Assembly: GCA_000333235.1 (NCBI GenBank)
Contig: CAPN01000058.1
Coordinates: 1 to 64,000 of the forward strand
Direction: 5' to 3'
Length of the DNA: 64,000 nucleotides
Origin: Pseudoalteromonas luteoviolacea B = ATCC 29581
Lineage (GTDB): Bacteria > Pseudomonadota > Gammaproteobacteria > Enterobacterales > Alteromonadaceae
Each line of letters begins with the position of its first letter. Within the stretch, counting starts at the first letter, position 1. This document shows positions 8,381 to 19,167 of this stretch, piece by piece. Both the position numbers and the translations under genes were made by a program. Below the pieces are notes generated by a model. The model ran no database searches and was not told where the DNA came from. It saw nothing but the letters and a program-made list of their open reading frames with translations.

Positions 8381-9448
8381 ATGCCAATGATATTAAAGCG
8401 GTTGGTTTCAATTATCGTGCAGCACGTCGACAAAGCAAGTTGGCAGTTATTGTGCTTAGTTACGTTATTGCATCTTGGGATCACTTGGTTGGCGTTGCTT
8501 GTTGCAGGCGAGCACGTCTTACTCGATTTAAATACGTTTGTTTATTACTACATCGTGACTACTTCTACAGTAGGATATGGTGATTTTAGCGCAAGCAGCG
8601 AAATGGGCCGCTGGGTCGTTGCACTTTGGCAGATCCCGTTTGGTTTAGCGTTGTTTGGTATTATTTTAGGAAAAGTTGGGCAACTGGCGACATTTTGGAT
8701 TCGACGAGCAATGACTGGAAACAAAGATTTTTCTCACATGACCGATCACATCATTATTTTTGGTTGGCACCCAGTGCGCACGAAAAAAATGATTGATTAC
8801 ATTCTTGCAGACAGCAAACGTAAAGCACGGCGCATTTTACTTGCAGTCACTGATGACATGGAACACCCGTTTTTGCATTATCCAGAGGTCGATTTTGCCA
8901 AACTGCCGAGTTTTACTGACGATCAAGAATTGGCTCGTGTGGCGTTAAAATCTGCCGATAAAGTCATTATTGATGGGAAAGACGATGATCAGACTTTTAC
9001 GACGGCATTAAAAATTAGCCCGGTTGTAAAAAGTCAGTGTCATATAAGTGCTCATTTTCAAGATGAGAGCAAAGTTTCGCTGTTGTTGGCACATTGTAAA
9101 AATGTGGAGTGTTCGAGTAGCAAGTCGGCTGAAATTTTAGTTCGGTCAATGCAAGATCCTGGTTCAAGTCGAGTTCAAGAAGAATTGTTATCAACCTTGC
9201 ACGGCGATACGCAGTTTAGTATCCAAGTACCAATTGGGGTAAATACTTTTAAGTTTGGTTCCGTATTTTCACAGTTTAAACATCAGTACAATGCGATAGT
9301 GCTAGGCGTTGCCCACGACTTAAGTGCGAATAAAATGGACTTAAATCCTCCACTTGATTACACCATTCAAGCAGGAGATATATTACATTACATCGCTCCC
9401 GTGCGCATTTTACCAAACGAAGTTGATTGGAACGGATTAGCTCGTTAA
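8381..9448 (+). CDS. Potassium channel protein with RCK/TrkA-N-like cytoplasmic domains
   Basis: Two membrane segments flank the pore loop with the selectivity filter TTSTVGYGDF, as in KcsA-like channels. A cytoplasmic region follows that starts with the Rossmann-like IIIFGWHPVRTKKMIDYIL and continues to a regulatory C-terminal half ending in YTIQAGDILHYIAPVRILP, resembling RCK/TrkA-C. The likely role is ligand- or redox-gated K+ conduction in the inner membrane. The start is uncertain: ATG at 8381 or 8387 gives a sensible first membrane helix, and a TTG further up at 8330 is possible but weaker. No clear Shine-Dalgarno supports either. It is divergent from cheV. Confidence 0.82.
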   Translation: MPMILKRLVSIIVQHVDKASWQLLCLVTLLHLGITWLALLVAGEHVLLDLNTFVYYYIVTTSTVGYGDFSASSEMGRWVVALWQIPFGLALFGIILGKVGQLATFWIRRAMTGNKDFSHMTDHIIIFGWHPVRTKKMIDYILADSKRKARRILLAVTDDMEHPFLHYPEVDFAKLPSFTDDQELARVALKSADKVIIDGKDDDQTFTTALKISPVVKSQCHISAHFQDESKVSLLLAHCKNVECSSSKSAEILVRSMQDPGSSRVQEELLSTLHGDTQFSIQVPIGVNTFKFGSVFSQFKHQYNAIVLGVAHDLSANKMDLNPPLDYTIQAGDILHYIAPVRILPNEVDWNGLAR

Positions 9449-9486
9449 GTGTGACGAGTGATATAACTGAAGGTTAGGGTCTGAAG

Positions 9487-9708
9487 ATGGATGCGTTAAT
9501 TCTGCTTGTGTCATGCGTAAGTGCTTATTTAACACCGATTGCGCTTATTGCAAAAAGTAAGCGCACAAAAGGTCATGAAAAAAACACATGGCTGTTGGCA
9601 ACGTTGTTATTTTCGTGGGTTGCCTTGTTGCTATATGTCACGGTTGTTCCTGCCAATCAAAAGTGCGCCGTGAAATCGACTAGGCACCGCCTTACTTCTG
9701 ACGTGTGA
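9487..9708 (+). CDS. Small two-helix membrane protein, unknown function
   Basis: This 73-residue protein has two hydrophobic segments (ALILLVSCVSAYLTPIALIA and TWLLATLLFSWVALLLYVTV) joined by a basic loop, KSKRTKGHEKN. The two-helix, positive-loop layout recalls the 'superinfection immunity protein' family of small membrane proteins, but I cannot confirm this. It sits 38 bases after the K+ channel gene on the same strand and may be co-transcribed. The start at 9487 follows a purine-rich stretch. Confidence 0.6.
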   Translation: MDALILLVSCVSAYLTPIALIAKSKRTKGHEKNTWLLATLLFSWVALLLYVTVVPANQKCAVKSTRHRLTSDV

Positions 9709-9722
9709 AGATCCCTGTATGC

Positions 9723-10184
9723 TTACCCACCTGCTTGATGCACTATGTATTGCCATTCATTGGCGTCTACTGGCATGACAGATAGCCTTCCTGCTTTTTT
9801 GAGAGCAAGGTGTTCGATGGCAGCATCGGCCTTAATGGTTTGTAAAGTCATTGGTTTTGACAAATGACGTTGATATTGAATGGTTACACCGACCCAGCGC
9901 GGTTTTTCAGGGGTTGATTTAGCGTCAAAATATGGACTTGTTGGATCGAACTGATGAGGGTCGACCTCGGCGGCCTTGGTTACTTCAGCGATACCGACAA
10001 TTGCTGGGACTTTACAGCTAGAGTGATAAATAAACACTAAATCGCCCACTTTAACGTCATCGCGCAGAAAGTTTCTTGCTTGATAGTTGCGAATCCCTTC
10101 CCAAAAGGTACTTTGGGCCGCTGCGTTTTTGAGTGAGTCGATAGAAAAAGTATCGGGTTCGGTCTTAAATAACCAATATGCCAT
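9723..10184 (-). CDS. EVE-domain protein
   Basis: This 153-residue protein is a single EVE domain (related to PUA and YTH): it opens YWLFKTEPDTFSIDSL, continues WEGIRNYQARNFLRD and VGDLVFIYHSSCK, and keeps the PRWVGVTIQY segment. EVE domains bind modified bases in RNA or DNA; in bacteria this stand-alone form is common and its substrate is unknown. The ATG at 10184 follows AAGGAG at a good distance. It is convergent with the small membrane protein gene and divergent from tesB. Confidence 0.9.
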   Translation of the reverse strand: MAYWLFKTEPDTFSIDSLKNAAAQSTFWEGIRNYQARNFLRDDVKVGDLVFIYHSSCKVPAIVGIAEVTKAAEVDPHQFDPTSPYFDAKSTPEKPRWVGVTIQYQRHLSKPMTLQTIKADAAIEHLALKKAGRLSVMPVDANEWQYIVHQAGG

Positions 10185-10319
10185 AGCAACTCCTTAAGTA
10201 GGTTCTGAATTAGCTCAAGCACTTATAGCATTTGCTATTCGTGTATTTGCTCGAATACAGCATAACATTTTCGTGTATTATTAGTGTATATCCATTCAAA
10301 CATCTCTTGGGAGTAAGGC

Positions 10320-11177
10320 ATGAGCCAAGTATTACAAGAACTGCTAAATTTACTTACGTTAGAAGAAATTGAGCAGGGAATCTACCGAGGCCAAAGTCAA
10401 GATTTGGGCTTTCGTCAAGTGTTTGGGGGACAGGTAATGGGACAAGCTCTGTCTGCTGCTAAGCAAACCTTGCCTGAAGGTCGTTATGTAAACTCATTGC
10501 ATTCTTATTTTCTACGCCCAGGCGATGCGTCTAAACCCATCGTTTACGACGTTGAAAACATTCGCGATGGGAAAAGTTTTTCGACACGACGTATCCGTGC
10601 CATTCAGTATGGCAAACCTATTTTTTACATGACGGCGTCGTTTCAAGGAGATGAAGAAGGATTATCACATCAAAGCCCAATGCCCAAAGTCCCTGCACCG
10701 GAAGAATTAAAATCATCTTTGGAATTTTATCAAGAACATGCCGCGCAAATTCCCGAAAGCATTCGTAGTAAGTTTACGCGAGAAATGCCCATTGAAATGC
10801 GACCAGTGAATTTTCAAAATCCGTTCTTACCACAAGTGACAGAGCCAACCCGCCATGTGTGGTTTAAAGCGACAGGCGAAATGCCGGATGATCGCCGTAT
10901 TCATAATTACCTACTTGCTTATGCCTCGGATTTTGAATTTTTGCCAACGGCATTGCAGCCTCATGGCATGTCATTTATGCATCCGAGTATGCAAGTGGCA
11001 ACCATTGATCATGCAATGTGGTTCCATCGTCCATTTAGAATGGATGAATGGATGTTATATAGCGTCGATAGTCCCAGTGCGAGTAATGGGAGAGGGCTTG
11101 TTCGCGGACAGTTCTTTAATCGTCAGGGTGAGCTGGTGGCGTCCACTATTCAAGAAGGGGTAATGAGAAAGCGCTAA
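10320..11177 (+). CDS. tesB: Acyl-CoA thioesterase II
   Basis: This 285-residue double-hotdog thioesterase hydrolyses medium- and long-chain acyl-CoA to free acid and CoA. TesB signatures are present: [23 protein letters not shown] near the start, [13 protein letters not shown], the second-hotdog segment [20 protein letters not shown], and the C-terminal [21 protein letters not shown]. Length equals the E. coli enzyme. A GGGAG ribosome site precedes the ATG. It is a single gene, convergent with plsB. Confidence 0.96.
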   Translation: MSQVLQELLNLLTLEEIEQGIYRGQSQDLGFRQVFGGQVMGQALSAAKQTLPEGRYVNSLHSYFLRPGDASKPIVYDVENIRDGKSFSTRRIRAIQYGKPIFYMTASFQGDEEGLSHQSPMPKVPAPEELKSSLEFYQEHAAQIPESIRSKFTREMPIEMRPVNFQNPFLPQVTEPTRHVWFKATGEMPDDRRIHNYLLAYASDFEFLPTALQPHGMSFMHPSMQVATIDHAMWFHRPFRMDEWMLYSVDSPSASNGRGLVRGQFFNRQGELVASTIQEGVMRKR

Positions 11178-11198
11178 GGTATCGATCTTAGTGCTTTC
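11167..11198 (+). terminator. Stem-loop at the tesB 3' end, possible terminator
   Basis: A 12-bp stem (GAAAGCGCTAAG / CTTAGTGCTTTC, one G-T pair) encloses an 8-base loop and contains the tesB stop codon. There is no T run after it, so it may stabilise the mRNA end or stop transcription weakly between the convergent tesB and plsB. Confidence 0.4.
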
Positions 11199-11222
11199 CC
11201 ATCAATCTATACCCAAGCACCT

Positions 11223-13679
11223 TTAGTTTGATTGGATATATTCACTGTGGTTGGTAATCGTATCGGCGATGGATTGCCATACGCGAGCAGGCAGTAACGT
11301 CATTAATGACTGCTGTAGCGCTGCGAGTTGATCGTTGGCACAGAGTCGAGACTCATCTGCTTGTATTAAATAACCTTGCTCTATCATTGAACCAATTAAA
11401 GACGAAAATACTTTTCCATCAAAAAATTCTGGACTTTTTATGCCGTGTAAACGCCCTAATCGACCTGCGAGCGTTTCGTAGTCTAGCGCAAGTTGGGCTT
11501 GCTCGTAATCGGGTTTCCCTAGCATTAAAGCAGTTAATATCGCGTAACGTTCCAAAGTCAGTTGGATAGATTTGCCGAGAGTCTCAAGTTGACTACGAGA
11601 CTGGCTGTCGTTATTTAGCTCCCATTGTTCCTCGTTTTTTATTACGAGGCCTTGTGCCACAAACACCGCTAATACTTCTTCGACATAATGTGCGCGTTGA
11701 GTCGATAAAAACCATTCTTTAGCAAAAAGAGGATAGAGTTTGTCTAAGTGGATTTGGCAACTGTTAATGGTTACGCGGTCTTTGTAAAGCAAGAACTGGG
11801 CGATCACGGCAGGCACAGCAAATAGATGTAGCACGTTATTCTTATAATAATTAACTAACGTTTGCTCGCGCTCAGCAATGCTGATGATGTCACCAAAACG
11901 GTCGTGGTGAACATCAAACTTATTTAAGGTAAGCGCGTGATCAAGCAGGGCTTCGGGGTTTTGATCCGGTAGGGTGATTTCAGTGTGGTAAGGCGCGTTT
12001 TTCTGCAGAGTTAAATAAAACTTAAGTTGAGCCAATAATTTGTTTTTACTTAGTGAGAACTGCTCTGAGCTAAGTAAAATGAGCGACAAGAGATTCACCG
12101 AGTTCAGTGCAGCAGTACTGTTGATGTTCGTCATTATTTTGGTTGCAAGTGCCGCAACTTGGGTGTTCATCCAGTTCGGCTTTTTTGCTTCACTTGGGTG
12201 AATGGCGTCTCGCCAATCAGCCTGATGTTCGTTTAAGAATTGGTTAACGTTAATTGGCTCGCCAAAGTTCAGGTAACCGCGACCATAGTTTTTTAAGTTC
12301 TTAATGGCTTTAAATACGCCAAATATGGATTCATTTTTTTTATGGTTTCCTGCCAATTCTTTTAAATACGTATTGATCTCCATGACGTGCTCATAACCGA
12401 TGTAAACGGGGACTATCGAGATAGGGCGATCGATCCCTCGGAGCATGGCTTGTAAAGACATCGCCAACATACCGGTTTTAGGTGGCAGTAAGCGGCCAGT
12501 GCGACTGCGCCCCCCTTCGGTATAAAACTTAACGGAATAGCCTTTGATGAACAACTGGCTTAGGTATTCTTTGAATACGGCAGAATAGAGCTTACTTCCA
12601 GCGAAAGAACGTCGAATAAAAAATGCCCCTGAACGTCGGAAAATGCCGCCAGCAGGGAAAAAATTGAGATTGACGCCTGCGGCAATATGCGGTGGTACTA
12701 ACCCTTGATGATAAATTACATACGTCAGAAGCAGGTAATCCATATGCGAACGATGGCATGGCACGTATATGATCTCGTGACCTTTGTCTGCTAAGGCATG
12801 CACGCGTTCAACGTGTTTCACTTCGATACCGTTGTACAGTTTGGTCCAAAGCCACGTAAGAATTCTTTCGGCAACTCGCACCATGGCATCAGAATAGTTT
12901 GCAGCGATTTCTTCGAGCATTTTTATCGCTTCGCGACGAGCTTCTTCTTGGCTTAAGCCTTTTTCTTTCGCTTCATCTATAATCGCTTGGCGCACGCTAG
13001 TGGAGGCAAGCAAGCTACTAAATAGTTGTTCGCGAGAAGGCAATTTAGGGCCGGTTGCCGCTAATTTTTGGCGATGAAAATGGACTCGTGCAACGCGCAA
13101 TAGTTTATGCGGAAGCTCATCAACGTCGGATTTATCGTGCATGAGTTCAGATACCGCGATTGGGCGGCTTAAGCGGACTAAGTTGTCGCGCCCAGAAAAT
13201 AAGATCACAAATAATTTGCGAAACCAGCTTGGTGTTAAGGAACTAGACAACAACGTACCAACACCAGGCTTTTCTTTACCGGGAGCGCGCCCCCATAGAA
13301 TGGTAACGGGAATAAGTTGGACTTTCGTTGTTGGGCTTGCGCGCAATGCTTGGAAAATCGCTTGACCTTGATCCAAGGCATCGCTAGGTTTAGCTGTACT
13401 TGAAAACAGCGGAGTTGGATTTTGAATGCCGATAAATCGAGGCAGCTTCGCCTGGCCTATTTTTTCGTATTGACTTGCTTTGGGTAAACCAAGGGATGAA
13501 CAAACCTTATCCAGCGCTGCTAAATCAGAATGCGCATTTAGACGTGCCACGTAAAAAGTGGGTAAATTGGGGTCGAGATTAAACTGCTCTATTGGATTGT
13601 TAGGTAATAATTTTGTTTTTACAAACAATAAATTACCTATTTTGGCAAGCGCCAACATGAAACTAGATACAATACGCAT
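11223..13679 (-). CDS. plsB: Glycerol-3-phosphate acyltransferase PlsB
   Basis: This inner-membrane enzyme acylates sn-glycerol-3-phosphate at position 1, the first step of phospholipid synthesis. With the ATG at 13679 it has 818 residues, as expected for PlsB. The four acyltransferase blocks are in order: PCHRSHMDYLLL (HxxxxD, block I), GAFFIRRSF (II), FYTEGGRSRTGRLLPPKTGM (III) and ISIVPVYIGYE (IV). The N- and C-terminal PlsB-specific regions are also present. I prefer 13679 because AAGGTAGG lies just upstream; an in-frame start at 13871 would add 64 residues running into the S10 promoter region. It is divergent from rpsJ. Confidence 0.95.
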   Translation of the reverse strand: MRIVSSFMLALAKIGNLLFVKTKLLPNNPIEQFNLDPNLPTFYVARLNAHSDLAALDKVCSSLGLPKASQYEKIGQAKLPRFIGIQNPTPLFSSTAKPSDALDQGQAIFQALRASPTTKVQLIPVTILWGRAPGKEKPGVGTLLSSSLTPSWFRKLFVILFSGRDNLVRLSRPIAVSELMHDKSDVDELPHKLLRVARVHFHRQKLAATGPKLPSREQLFSSLLASTSVRQAIIDEAKEKGLSQEEARREAIKMLEEIAANYSDAMVRVAERILTWLWTKLYNGIEVKHVERVHALADKGHEIIYVPCHRSHMDYLLLTYVIYHQGLVPPHIAAGVNLNFFPAGGIFRRSGAFFIRRSFAGSKLYSAVFKEYLSQLFIKGYSVKFYTEGGRSRTGRLLPPKTGMLAMSLQAMLRGIDRPISIVPVYIGYEHVMEINTYLKELAGNHKKNESIFGVFKAIKNLKNYGRGYLNFGEPINVNQFLNEHQADWRDAIHPSEAKKPNWMNTQVAALATKIMTNINSTAALNSVNLLSLILLSSEQFSLSKNKLLAQLKFYLTLQKNAPYHTEITLPDQNPEALLDHALTLNKFDVHHDRFGDIISIAEREQTLVNYYKNNVLHLFAVPAVIAQFLLYKDRVTINSCQIHLDKLYPLFAKEWFLSTQRAHYVEEVLAVFVAQGLVIKNEEQWELNNDSQSRSQLETLGKSIQLTLERYAILTALMLGKPDYEQAQLALDYETLAGRLGRLHGIKSPEFFDGKVFSSLIGSMIEQGYLIQADESRLCANDQLAALQQSLMTLLPARVWQSIADTITNHSEYIQSN

Positions 13680-13816
13680 GGACCTACCTTTGCTGCAAAA
13701 CCCTAAAACAAACTGGACAGACCATTGTAACCCACAGGGCCTTGTGATGCTATGATTAACAAGTTCCTGAATTGGGCCGCCGAAAGCACGCTTGAAAAAT
13801 AACTTAGCATTTGCTG

Positions 13817-13844
13817 TTGCATTTATCGCCAATCTCATTATAAT
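13817..13844 (+). promoter_or_regulatory. S10 operon sigma-70 promoter
   Basis: TTGCAT and TATAAT are separated by 16 bases in the divergent gap between plsB and rpsJ. The perfect -10 hexamer and the position about 200 bases before rpsJ fit the strong promoter and long leader of gammaproteobacterial S10 operons. Confidence 0.72.
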
Positions 13845-13961
13845 GTGCGGACTTTCAAAAGTAGGGTTCACCCGAAACCGAAAGCTTAAATATAGAGTCT
13901 GGATTTCAGACCTACAAACAGGAGCTCCGATTTGGAGTTCAATGGTAGAAATAAGGAAACA

Positions 13962-14001
13962 CCGACCTCTTATGAAATAAGAATGGTTCGGCGGTTTTTT
14001 T
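13962..14001 (+). promoter_or_regulatory. S10 leader hairpin with U run (probable L4 autoregulation site)
   Basis: The leader forms a hairpin with lower stem CCGACC / GGTTCGG (one bulged T), an upper AT-rich stem closed by GAA, and then CGG and seven T. E. coli controls its S10 operon when L4 binds a leader hairpin followed by U residues, halting transcription and translation. The position just before rpsJ and the shape match that role. A smaller hairpin, GTCTG-GATTT-CAGAC, lies at 13897-13911. L4 binding is inferred. Confidence 0.6.
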
Positions 14002-14030
14002 ATGCTCTTTTTAAATGCTCTTTTAATTGA

Positions 14031-14351
<321 letters not shown>

Positions 14352-14378
14352 TCGGAAGATTAGAGAGGTTTTAGGAAA

Positions 14379-15014
14379 ATGGCATTAGGTCTAGTCGGTC
14401 GTAAAGTGGGTATGACACGTATCTTCACTGAAGATGGTGTATCTATCCCTGTGACAGTTATCGAAGCGACGCCTAACCGTGTTACTCAGATCAAATCTGA
14501 AGAAACAGACGGTTATAACGCGCTTCAAGTTACTGCAGGCGAGAAAAAAACAAGCCGTGTAAACAAACCAGCAGCGGGTCACTTCGCTAAAGCTGGCGTT
14601 GAAGCGGGTCGTGGCCTGTGGGAATTCCGTCTTAATGGCGGTGAAGGTGAGTTTGAAGTTGGTTCAGCGCTTACTGTTGAAATCTTCTCTGAAGTTTCTC
14701 TAGTAGACGTAACGGGCACTTCAAAAGGTAAAGGTTTCCAAGGTGGTGTTAAGCGCTGGAATTTCCGTACGCAAGACGCTACACACGGTAACTCTCTATC
14801 TCACCGTGCTCCTGGTTCAATCGGTCAAAACCAAACACCTGGTCGCGTTTTCAAAGGTAAGAAAATGGCTGGCCACATGGGTGCAGAGCGTGTGACTACT
14901 CAGAATCTTGAGCTAGTGCGTGTTGACGCTGAGCGTAACCTGCTTTTAGTTAAAGGTGCAGTACCTGGCGCTATCGGCGGCGACGTTATCGTTAAACCTG
15001 CTGTTAAAGCATAA
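14379..15014 (+). CDS. rplC: 50S ribosomal protein L3
   Basis: This 211-residue L3 begins [17 protein letters not shown] and carries the conserved loop that reaches the peptidyl transferase centre ([29 protein letters not shown]). In relatives a glutamine in this loop is N5-methylated by PrmB. It lies 27 bases after rpsJ with an AGAGAGG ribosome site. Confidence 0.99.
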   Translation: MALGLVGRKVGMTRIFTEDGVSIPVTVIEATPNRVTQIKSEETDGYNALQVTAGEKKTSRVNKPAAGHFAKAGVEAGRGLWEFRLNGGEGEFEVGSALTVEIFSEVSLVDVTGTSKGKGFQGGVKRWNFRTQDATHGNSLSHRAPGSIGQNQTPGRVFKGKKMAGHMGAERVTTQNLELVRVDAERNLLLVKGAVPGAIGGDVIVKPAVKA

Positions 15015-15031
15015 GTCCTGGAGATTTAGTG

Positions 15032-15634
15032 ATGGAATTAGCAATTAAAGGCGCTGGTGCGCTTGAAGTTTCCGAAGCTACTTTTGGACGTGAGTTTAAC
15101 GAAGCATTAGTACACCAAGTAGTTGTTGCATACGCAGCAGGTGCGCGTCAGGGTACTCGTGCTCAGAAGACACGTTCTGAAGTAAGCGGTACTGGTATGA
15201 AACCATTCCGCCAAAAAGGTACTGGCCGTGCTCGTGCTGGTTCATTCCGCAGCCCAATCTGGCGCTCGGGTGGTGTGACATTTGCTGCTAAGCCGCAAGA
15301 TCACAGCCAAAAAGTTAACCGTAAGATGTATCGCGGTGCGATTAAGAGCATTCTTTCTGAACTAGTTCGTCAAGAGCGTTTAGTTGTAGTTGAGAACTTC
15401 ACTTTAGAAGCTCCAAAAACTAAGTCGCTTGTAGCTAAGTTGAAAGAACTTGAGCTTAAAGACGTGTTAATCGTGACTGAAGAAGTAGATGAGAATCTAT
15501 TCCTTTCTGCACGCAACTTGTACAAAGTTGACACACGTGACGTTGCTGGTATCGACCCAGTAAGCCTAATCGCTTTCGATAAGGTTCTTATTACTGCAGG
15601 TGCTGTTAAGCAACTTGAGGAGGCGCTAGCATGA
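15032..15634 (+). CDS. rplD: 50S ribosomal protein L4
   Basis: This is L4, a protein of the exit tunnel and, in relatives, the repressor of its own S10 operon. Family segments include [19 protein letters not shown] and [15 protein letters not shown] (the extended loop lining the tunnel). I placed the start at the ATG 15032, eight bases after GGAG; the GTG one codon earlier is less likely. Its end overlaps rplW by four bases (ATGA). Confidence 0.98.
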   Translation: MELAIKGAGALEVSEATFGREFNEALVHQVVVAYAAGARQGTRAQKTRSEVSGTGMKPFRQKGTGRARAGSFRSPIWRSGGVTFAAKPQDHSQKVNRKMYRGAIKSILSELVRQERLVVVENFTLEAPKTKSLVAKLKELELKDVLIVTEEVDENLFLSARNLYKVDTRDVAGIDPVSLIAFDKVLITAGAVKQLEEALA

Positions 15635-15933
15635 TCCGTGAAGAACGTCTTTTAAAAGTAATCCTTGCTCCTCATATCTCTGAGAAGAGCACAATCTCTG
15701 CTGAAACGAACAACACGATCGTTTTCAAAGTAGCTAAAGACGCTACTAAAGCTGAAGTTAAAGCAGCTGTAGAGAAGCTTTTCGAAGTTGAGGTAACTGG
15801 TGTTCGCACTCTAGTTGTTAAGGGTAAGACAAAGCGTACTGGTATGCGTTTCGGTCGTCGTAGCGATTGGAAAAAAGCTTACGTTACTCTTAAAGAAGGC
15901 AGTGAGCTAGACTTCGTCGGCGGCGCTGAGTAA
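15631..15933 (+). CDS. rplW: 50S ribosomal protein L23
   Basis: This 100-residue protein matches L23 ([53 protein letters not shown]). It sits at the tunnel exit and docks trigger factor and SRP. It is translationally coupled to rplD through the ATGA overlap. Confidence 0.98.
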   Translation: MIREERLLKVILAPHISEKSTISAETNNTIVFKVAKDATKAEVKAAVEKLFEVEVTGVRTLVVKGKTKRTGMRFGRRSDWKKAYVTLKEGSELDFVGGAE

Positions 15934-15950
15934 TAAGGGGAGTTAGAATT

Positions 15951-16775
15951 ATGGCACTTCAAAAGTGTAAACCAACTTCTGCGGGTCGTCGTCACGTAGT
16001 TAAAGTGGTAAACCCAGATCTACATAAGGGTAAGCCATACGCACCACTTCTAGAGAAAAACTCTAAGTCTGGTGGTCGTAATAACAACGGTCGTATCACG
16101 GTTCGTCACATCGGTGGTGGTCACAAGCAACACTATCGTGTAATCGACTTTAAACGTAACAAAGATGGCATTCCAGCTATCGTTGAGCGTCTAGAGTATG
16201 ATCCAAACCGTAGCGCAAACATCGCTCTTGTTTTATACAAAGACGGTGAGCGTCGTTACATTATCGCACCTAAAGGCTTACAAGCTGGCGATACTATCCA
16301 GTCTGGTGTTGATGCACCAATCAAAGCTGGTAACGCGATGCCAATGCGTAACATGCCTGTAGGTTCTACGGTTCACAATATTGAGCTTAAGCCAGGTAAA
16401 GGCGCGCAAATCGCACGTTCTGCTGGTGCTTACGTTCAGATCCTTGCTCGTGAAGGTCAATACGTAACTCTACGTCTTCGTTCAGGCGAAGTTCGTAAAG
16501 TACTAGCTGACTGTCGCGCTACGCTGGGTGAAGTAGGTAACTCTGAGCACATGCTACGTGCACTAGGTAAAGCTGGTGCTCAACGTTGGCGCGGTGTTCG
16601 TCCTACAGTTCGTGGTGTTGCCATGAACCCAGTAGACCACCCACACGGTGGTGGTGAAGGTCGTACTTCTGGTGGTCGTCACCCTGTAACTCCATGGGGT
16701 GTACCAACTAAAGGTAAGAAGACTCGTAGCAATAAGCGTACTGATAAGTTTATCGTACGTCGTCGTTCTAAATAA
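15951..16775 (+). CDS. rplB: 50S ribosomal protein L2
   Basis: This 274-residue L2 contains [22 protein letters not shown] and the conserved C-terminal [19 protein letters not shown], whose histidine lies near the peptidyl transferase centre. It is the largest rRNA-binding protein of the large subunit. Ribosome site GGGGAG precedes the ATG. Confidence 0.99.
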   Translation: MALQKCKPTSAGRRHVVKVVNPDLHKGKPYAPLLEKNSKSGGRNNNGRITVRHIGGGHKQHYRVIDFKRNKDGIPAIVERLEYDPNRSANIALVLYKDGERRYIIAPKGLQAGDTIQSGVDAPIKAGNAMPMRNMPVGSTVHNIELKPGKGAQIARSAGAYVQILAREGQYVTLRLRSGEVRKVLADCRATLGEVGNSEHMLRALGKAGAQRWRGVRPTVRGVAMNPVDHPHGGGEGRTSGGRHPVTPWGVPTKGKKTRSNKRTDKFIVRRRSK

Positions 16776-16782
16776 CAGTTGA

Positions 16783-17070
<288 letters not shown>

Positions 17071-17082
17071 TAGGGGAATATG

Positions 17083-17415
17083 ATGGAAGCATTAGCTAAA
17101 CATAAATACGCCTCTAGCTCGGCGCAGAAAGCACGTCTAGTGGCTGATCAAATTCGCGGTCTACCAGTAGCTCGCGCACTGGATATTCTAGCTTACAGCC
17201 CGAAAAAAGCGGCTGCATTAGTTAAGAAAGTACTTGAATCTGCTATCGCTAACGCGGAGCACAATGAAGGTGCTGATATTGATGAGCTTAAAGTGGCGAA
17301 AGTATTTGTTGACGAAGGTCCAACAATGAAACGCATCATGCCACGTGCTAAAGGACGCGCTGACCGCATCCTTAAGCGTACAAGCCACATCACTATCGTG
17401 GTTTCGGATCGCTAG
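17083..17415 (+). CDS. rplV: 50S ribosomal protein L22
   Basis: This 110-residue L22 ([40 protein letters not shown]) has an extended hairpin that lines the exit tunnel and is a site of macrolide resistance changes in other bacteria. Two ATG codons are adjacent; the second, 17083, has better spacing (six bases) from AGGGG. It ends with TAG, showing that amber is used as a normal stop in highly expressed genes here. Confidence 0.98.
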   Translation: MEALAKHKYASSSAQKARLVADQIRGLPVARALDILAYSPKKAAALVKKVLESAIANAEHNEGADIDELKVAKVFVDEGPTMKRIMPRAKGRADRILKRTSHITIVVSDR

Positions 17416-17427
17416 GAGATATAAGTA

Positions 17428-18135
17428 ATGGGACAAAAAGTTCATCCTACTGGTATTCGCCTAGGTATATCTAAACCTTGGGTATCTACTTGGTATGCGA
17501 ATACAAAAGATTTCTCTGAACAGCTTTTTGGCGATCACAAAGTGCGTCAATACCTTACTAAGGAATTGAAAGCAGCTTCTGTGTCTAAAATCGTTATCGA
17601 GCGTCCAGCTAAATCAATCCGCGTAACAATTCACACGGCTCGCCCTGGTATTGTTATCGGCAAAAAAGGTGAAGACGTAGAAAAGTTACGTCAAGCTGTA
17701 ACTAAGCTAACTGGTGTACCAGCGCAAATCAACATTGCAGAAGTACGTAAGCCAGAGCTTGATGCTAAGCTTGTAGCTGACAGCATCTCTTCACAACTAG
17801 AGCGTCGTGTTATGTTCCGTCGTGCTATGAAGCGCGCAGTACAAAACGCAATGAAACTAGGTGCGAAGGGTATCAAAGTAGAAGTTAGCGGTCGTCTTGG
17901 CGGCGCTGAAATTGCTCGCTCTGAGTGGTATCGTGAAGGTCGTGTACCTCTACATACACTACGTGCGGACATTGATTACGCAACTTCTGAAGCCTTAACC
18001 ACTTATGGTATCATCGGTGTTAAAGTTTGGATTTTCAAAGGCGAAGTAATTGGTGGTCTTCCACTAGTTCAAGAGCAAGAAAAGCCAGCTGCGAATAAGC
18101 GTGCACCGAAGAAAGCCAAAAAAAGTGCTAAGTAG
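17428..18135 (+). CDS. rpsC: 30S ribosomal protein S3
   Basis: This 235-residue S3 starts [20 protein letters not shown]. It contains the KH domain with its GKKG loop ([19 protein letters not shown]) and the C-terminal S3 domain ([20 protein letters not shown]). It forms part of the mRNA entry channel. It ends in a short lysine-rich tail and an amber stop. Confidence 0.99.
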   Translation: MGQKVHPTGIRLGISKPWVSTWYANTKDFSEQLFGDHKVRQYLTKELKAASVSKIVIERPAKSIRVTIHTARPGIVIGKKGEDVEKLRQAVTKLTGVPAQINIAEVRKPELDAKLVADSISSQLERRVMFRRAMKRAVQNAMKLGAKGIKVEVSGRLGGAEIARSEWYREGRVPLHTLRADIDYATSEALTTYGIIGVKVWIFKGEVIGGLPLVQEQEKPAANKRAPKKAKKSAK

Positions 18136-18147
18136 AGGTAGCGATTA

Positions 18148-18561
18148 ATGTTACAGCCAAAACGTACCAAATTCCGCAAAGTACAAAAAGGTCGTAACCG
18201 CGGTGTTGCGACAAGCGGTAACAAAGTTAGCTTCGGTTCTTTCGGCTTGAAAGCGACTGGCCGTGGCCGTATGACTGCTCGTCAAATCGAAGCAGCTCGT
18301 CGTGCTATGACTCGTCACATCAAGCGTCAAGGTAAAATCTGGATCCGTGTGTTCCCAGATAAGCCAATTACAGAAAAGCCGCTAGAAGTTCGTATGGGTA
18401 AAGGTAAAGGTTCAGTAGAATACTGGGTTGCAGAAATTCAACCTGGTAAAGTACTTTACGAGATGGAAGGTGTTTCTGAAGAGCTTGCTCGTGAAGCATT
18501 CGACCTAGCTTCTCGTAAATTACCTTTCAAAACAACATTTGTAACTCGGACGGTAATGTAA
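18148..18561 (+). CDS. rplP: 50S ribosomal protein L16
   Basis: This 137-residue L16 ([57 protein letters not shown]) contacts the A-site tRNA elbow. Its stop overlaps the rpmC start by one base (TAATG), coupling translation. Confidence 0.99.
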   Translation: MLQPKRTKFRKVQKGRNRGVATSGNKVSFGSFGLKATGRGRMTARQIEAARRAMTRHIKRQGKIWIRVFPDKPITEKPLEVRMGKGKGSVEYWVAEIQPGKVLYEMEGVSEELAREAFDLASRKLPFKTTFVTRTVM

Positions 18562-18752
18562 TGAAAGCTAGCGAACTTAAAGACAAAAGTGTAGCAGAGC
18601 TACAAGCTGAACTTTTAGAGCTTCTACGTGAGCAGTTCAATCTGCGCATGCAAGCGAGCACAGGTCAGCTAGCTCAGACTCACCAGTTGAGAAAAGTACG
18701 TCGCGACATCGCGCGTGTTAAAACGGTTATCAACCAGAAGGCAGGTGCATAA
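18561..18752 (+). CDS. rpmC: 50S ribosomal protein L29
   Basis: This 63-residue L29 ([49 protein letters not shown]) is a helical protein near the tunnel exit. It overlaps rplP and rpsQ by one base each. Confidence 0.98.
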   Translation: MKASELKDKSVAELQAELLELLREQFNLRMQASTGQLAQTHQLRKVRRDIARVKTVINQKAGA

Positions 18753-19009
18753 TGAGCGATAAAATCCGTACTCTTCAAGGTCGTGTAATTAGCGACAAAA
18801 TGGACAAGTCAATCGTTGTTGCTATCGAGCGTCAGGTTAAACACCCGATCTACGGTAAATTCATCAAGCGTACAACTAAGTTGCACGTACATGATGAAAA
18901 CAACACTGCACTAGCAGGTGACGTAGTTACTATTCGCGAGTGCGCTCCAATTTCTAAGACTAAGTCTTGGACTTTGGTAGACGTAATTGAGCGTCCAAAA
19001 CAAGCTTAA
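18752..19009 (+). CDS. rpsQ: 30S ribosomal protein S17
   Basis: This 85-residue S17 ([57 protein letters not shown]) is an OB-fold protein of the 30S body. It is the last gene of the operon and is followed by a strong terminator. The spc operon (rplN onwards), which normally comes next, is absent from this window. Confidence 0.99.
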   Translation: MSDKIRTLQGRVISDKMDKSIVVAIERQVKHPIYGKFIKRTTKLHVHDENNTALAGDVVTIRECAPISKTKSWTLVDVIERPKQA

Positions 19010-19031
19010 TTTTAATTAAGTCTGTTTTAAG

Positions 19032-19061
19032 AAAGCCTCGGCCTTGGTCGGGGCTTTTTTT
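19032..19061 (+). terminator. S10 operon terminator
   Basis: The inverted repeat AAAGCCTCG / CGGGGCTTT (one G-T pair) with a short GC-rich loop is followed by seven T, 22 bases after the rpsQ stop. It is a clear intrinsic terminator ending the S10 operon. Confidence 0.9.
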
Positions 19062-19167
19062 CTTTCTGAGCTCACTTTCTTAACACCTTCTTTGCCCAAT
19101 AATGTACTTAAGCGGTATGCGTTATAAGCGATGGATAGTTCGATTCTGCGAAGCAGCATTAATCCTG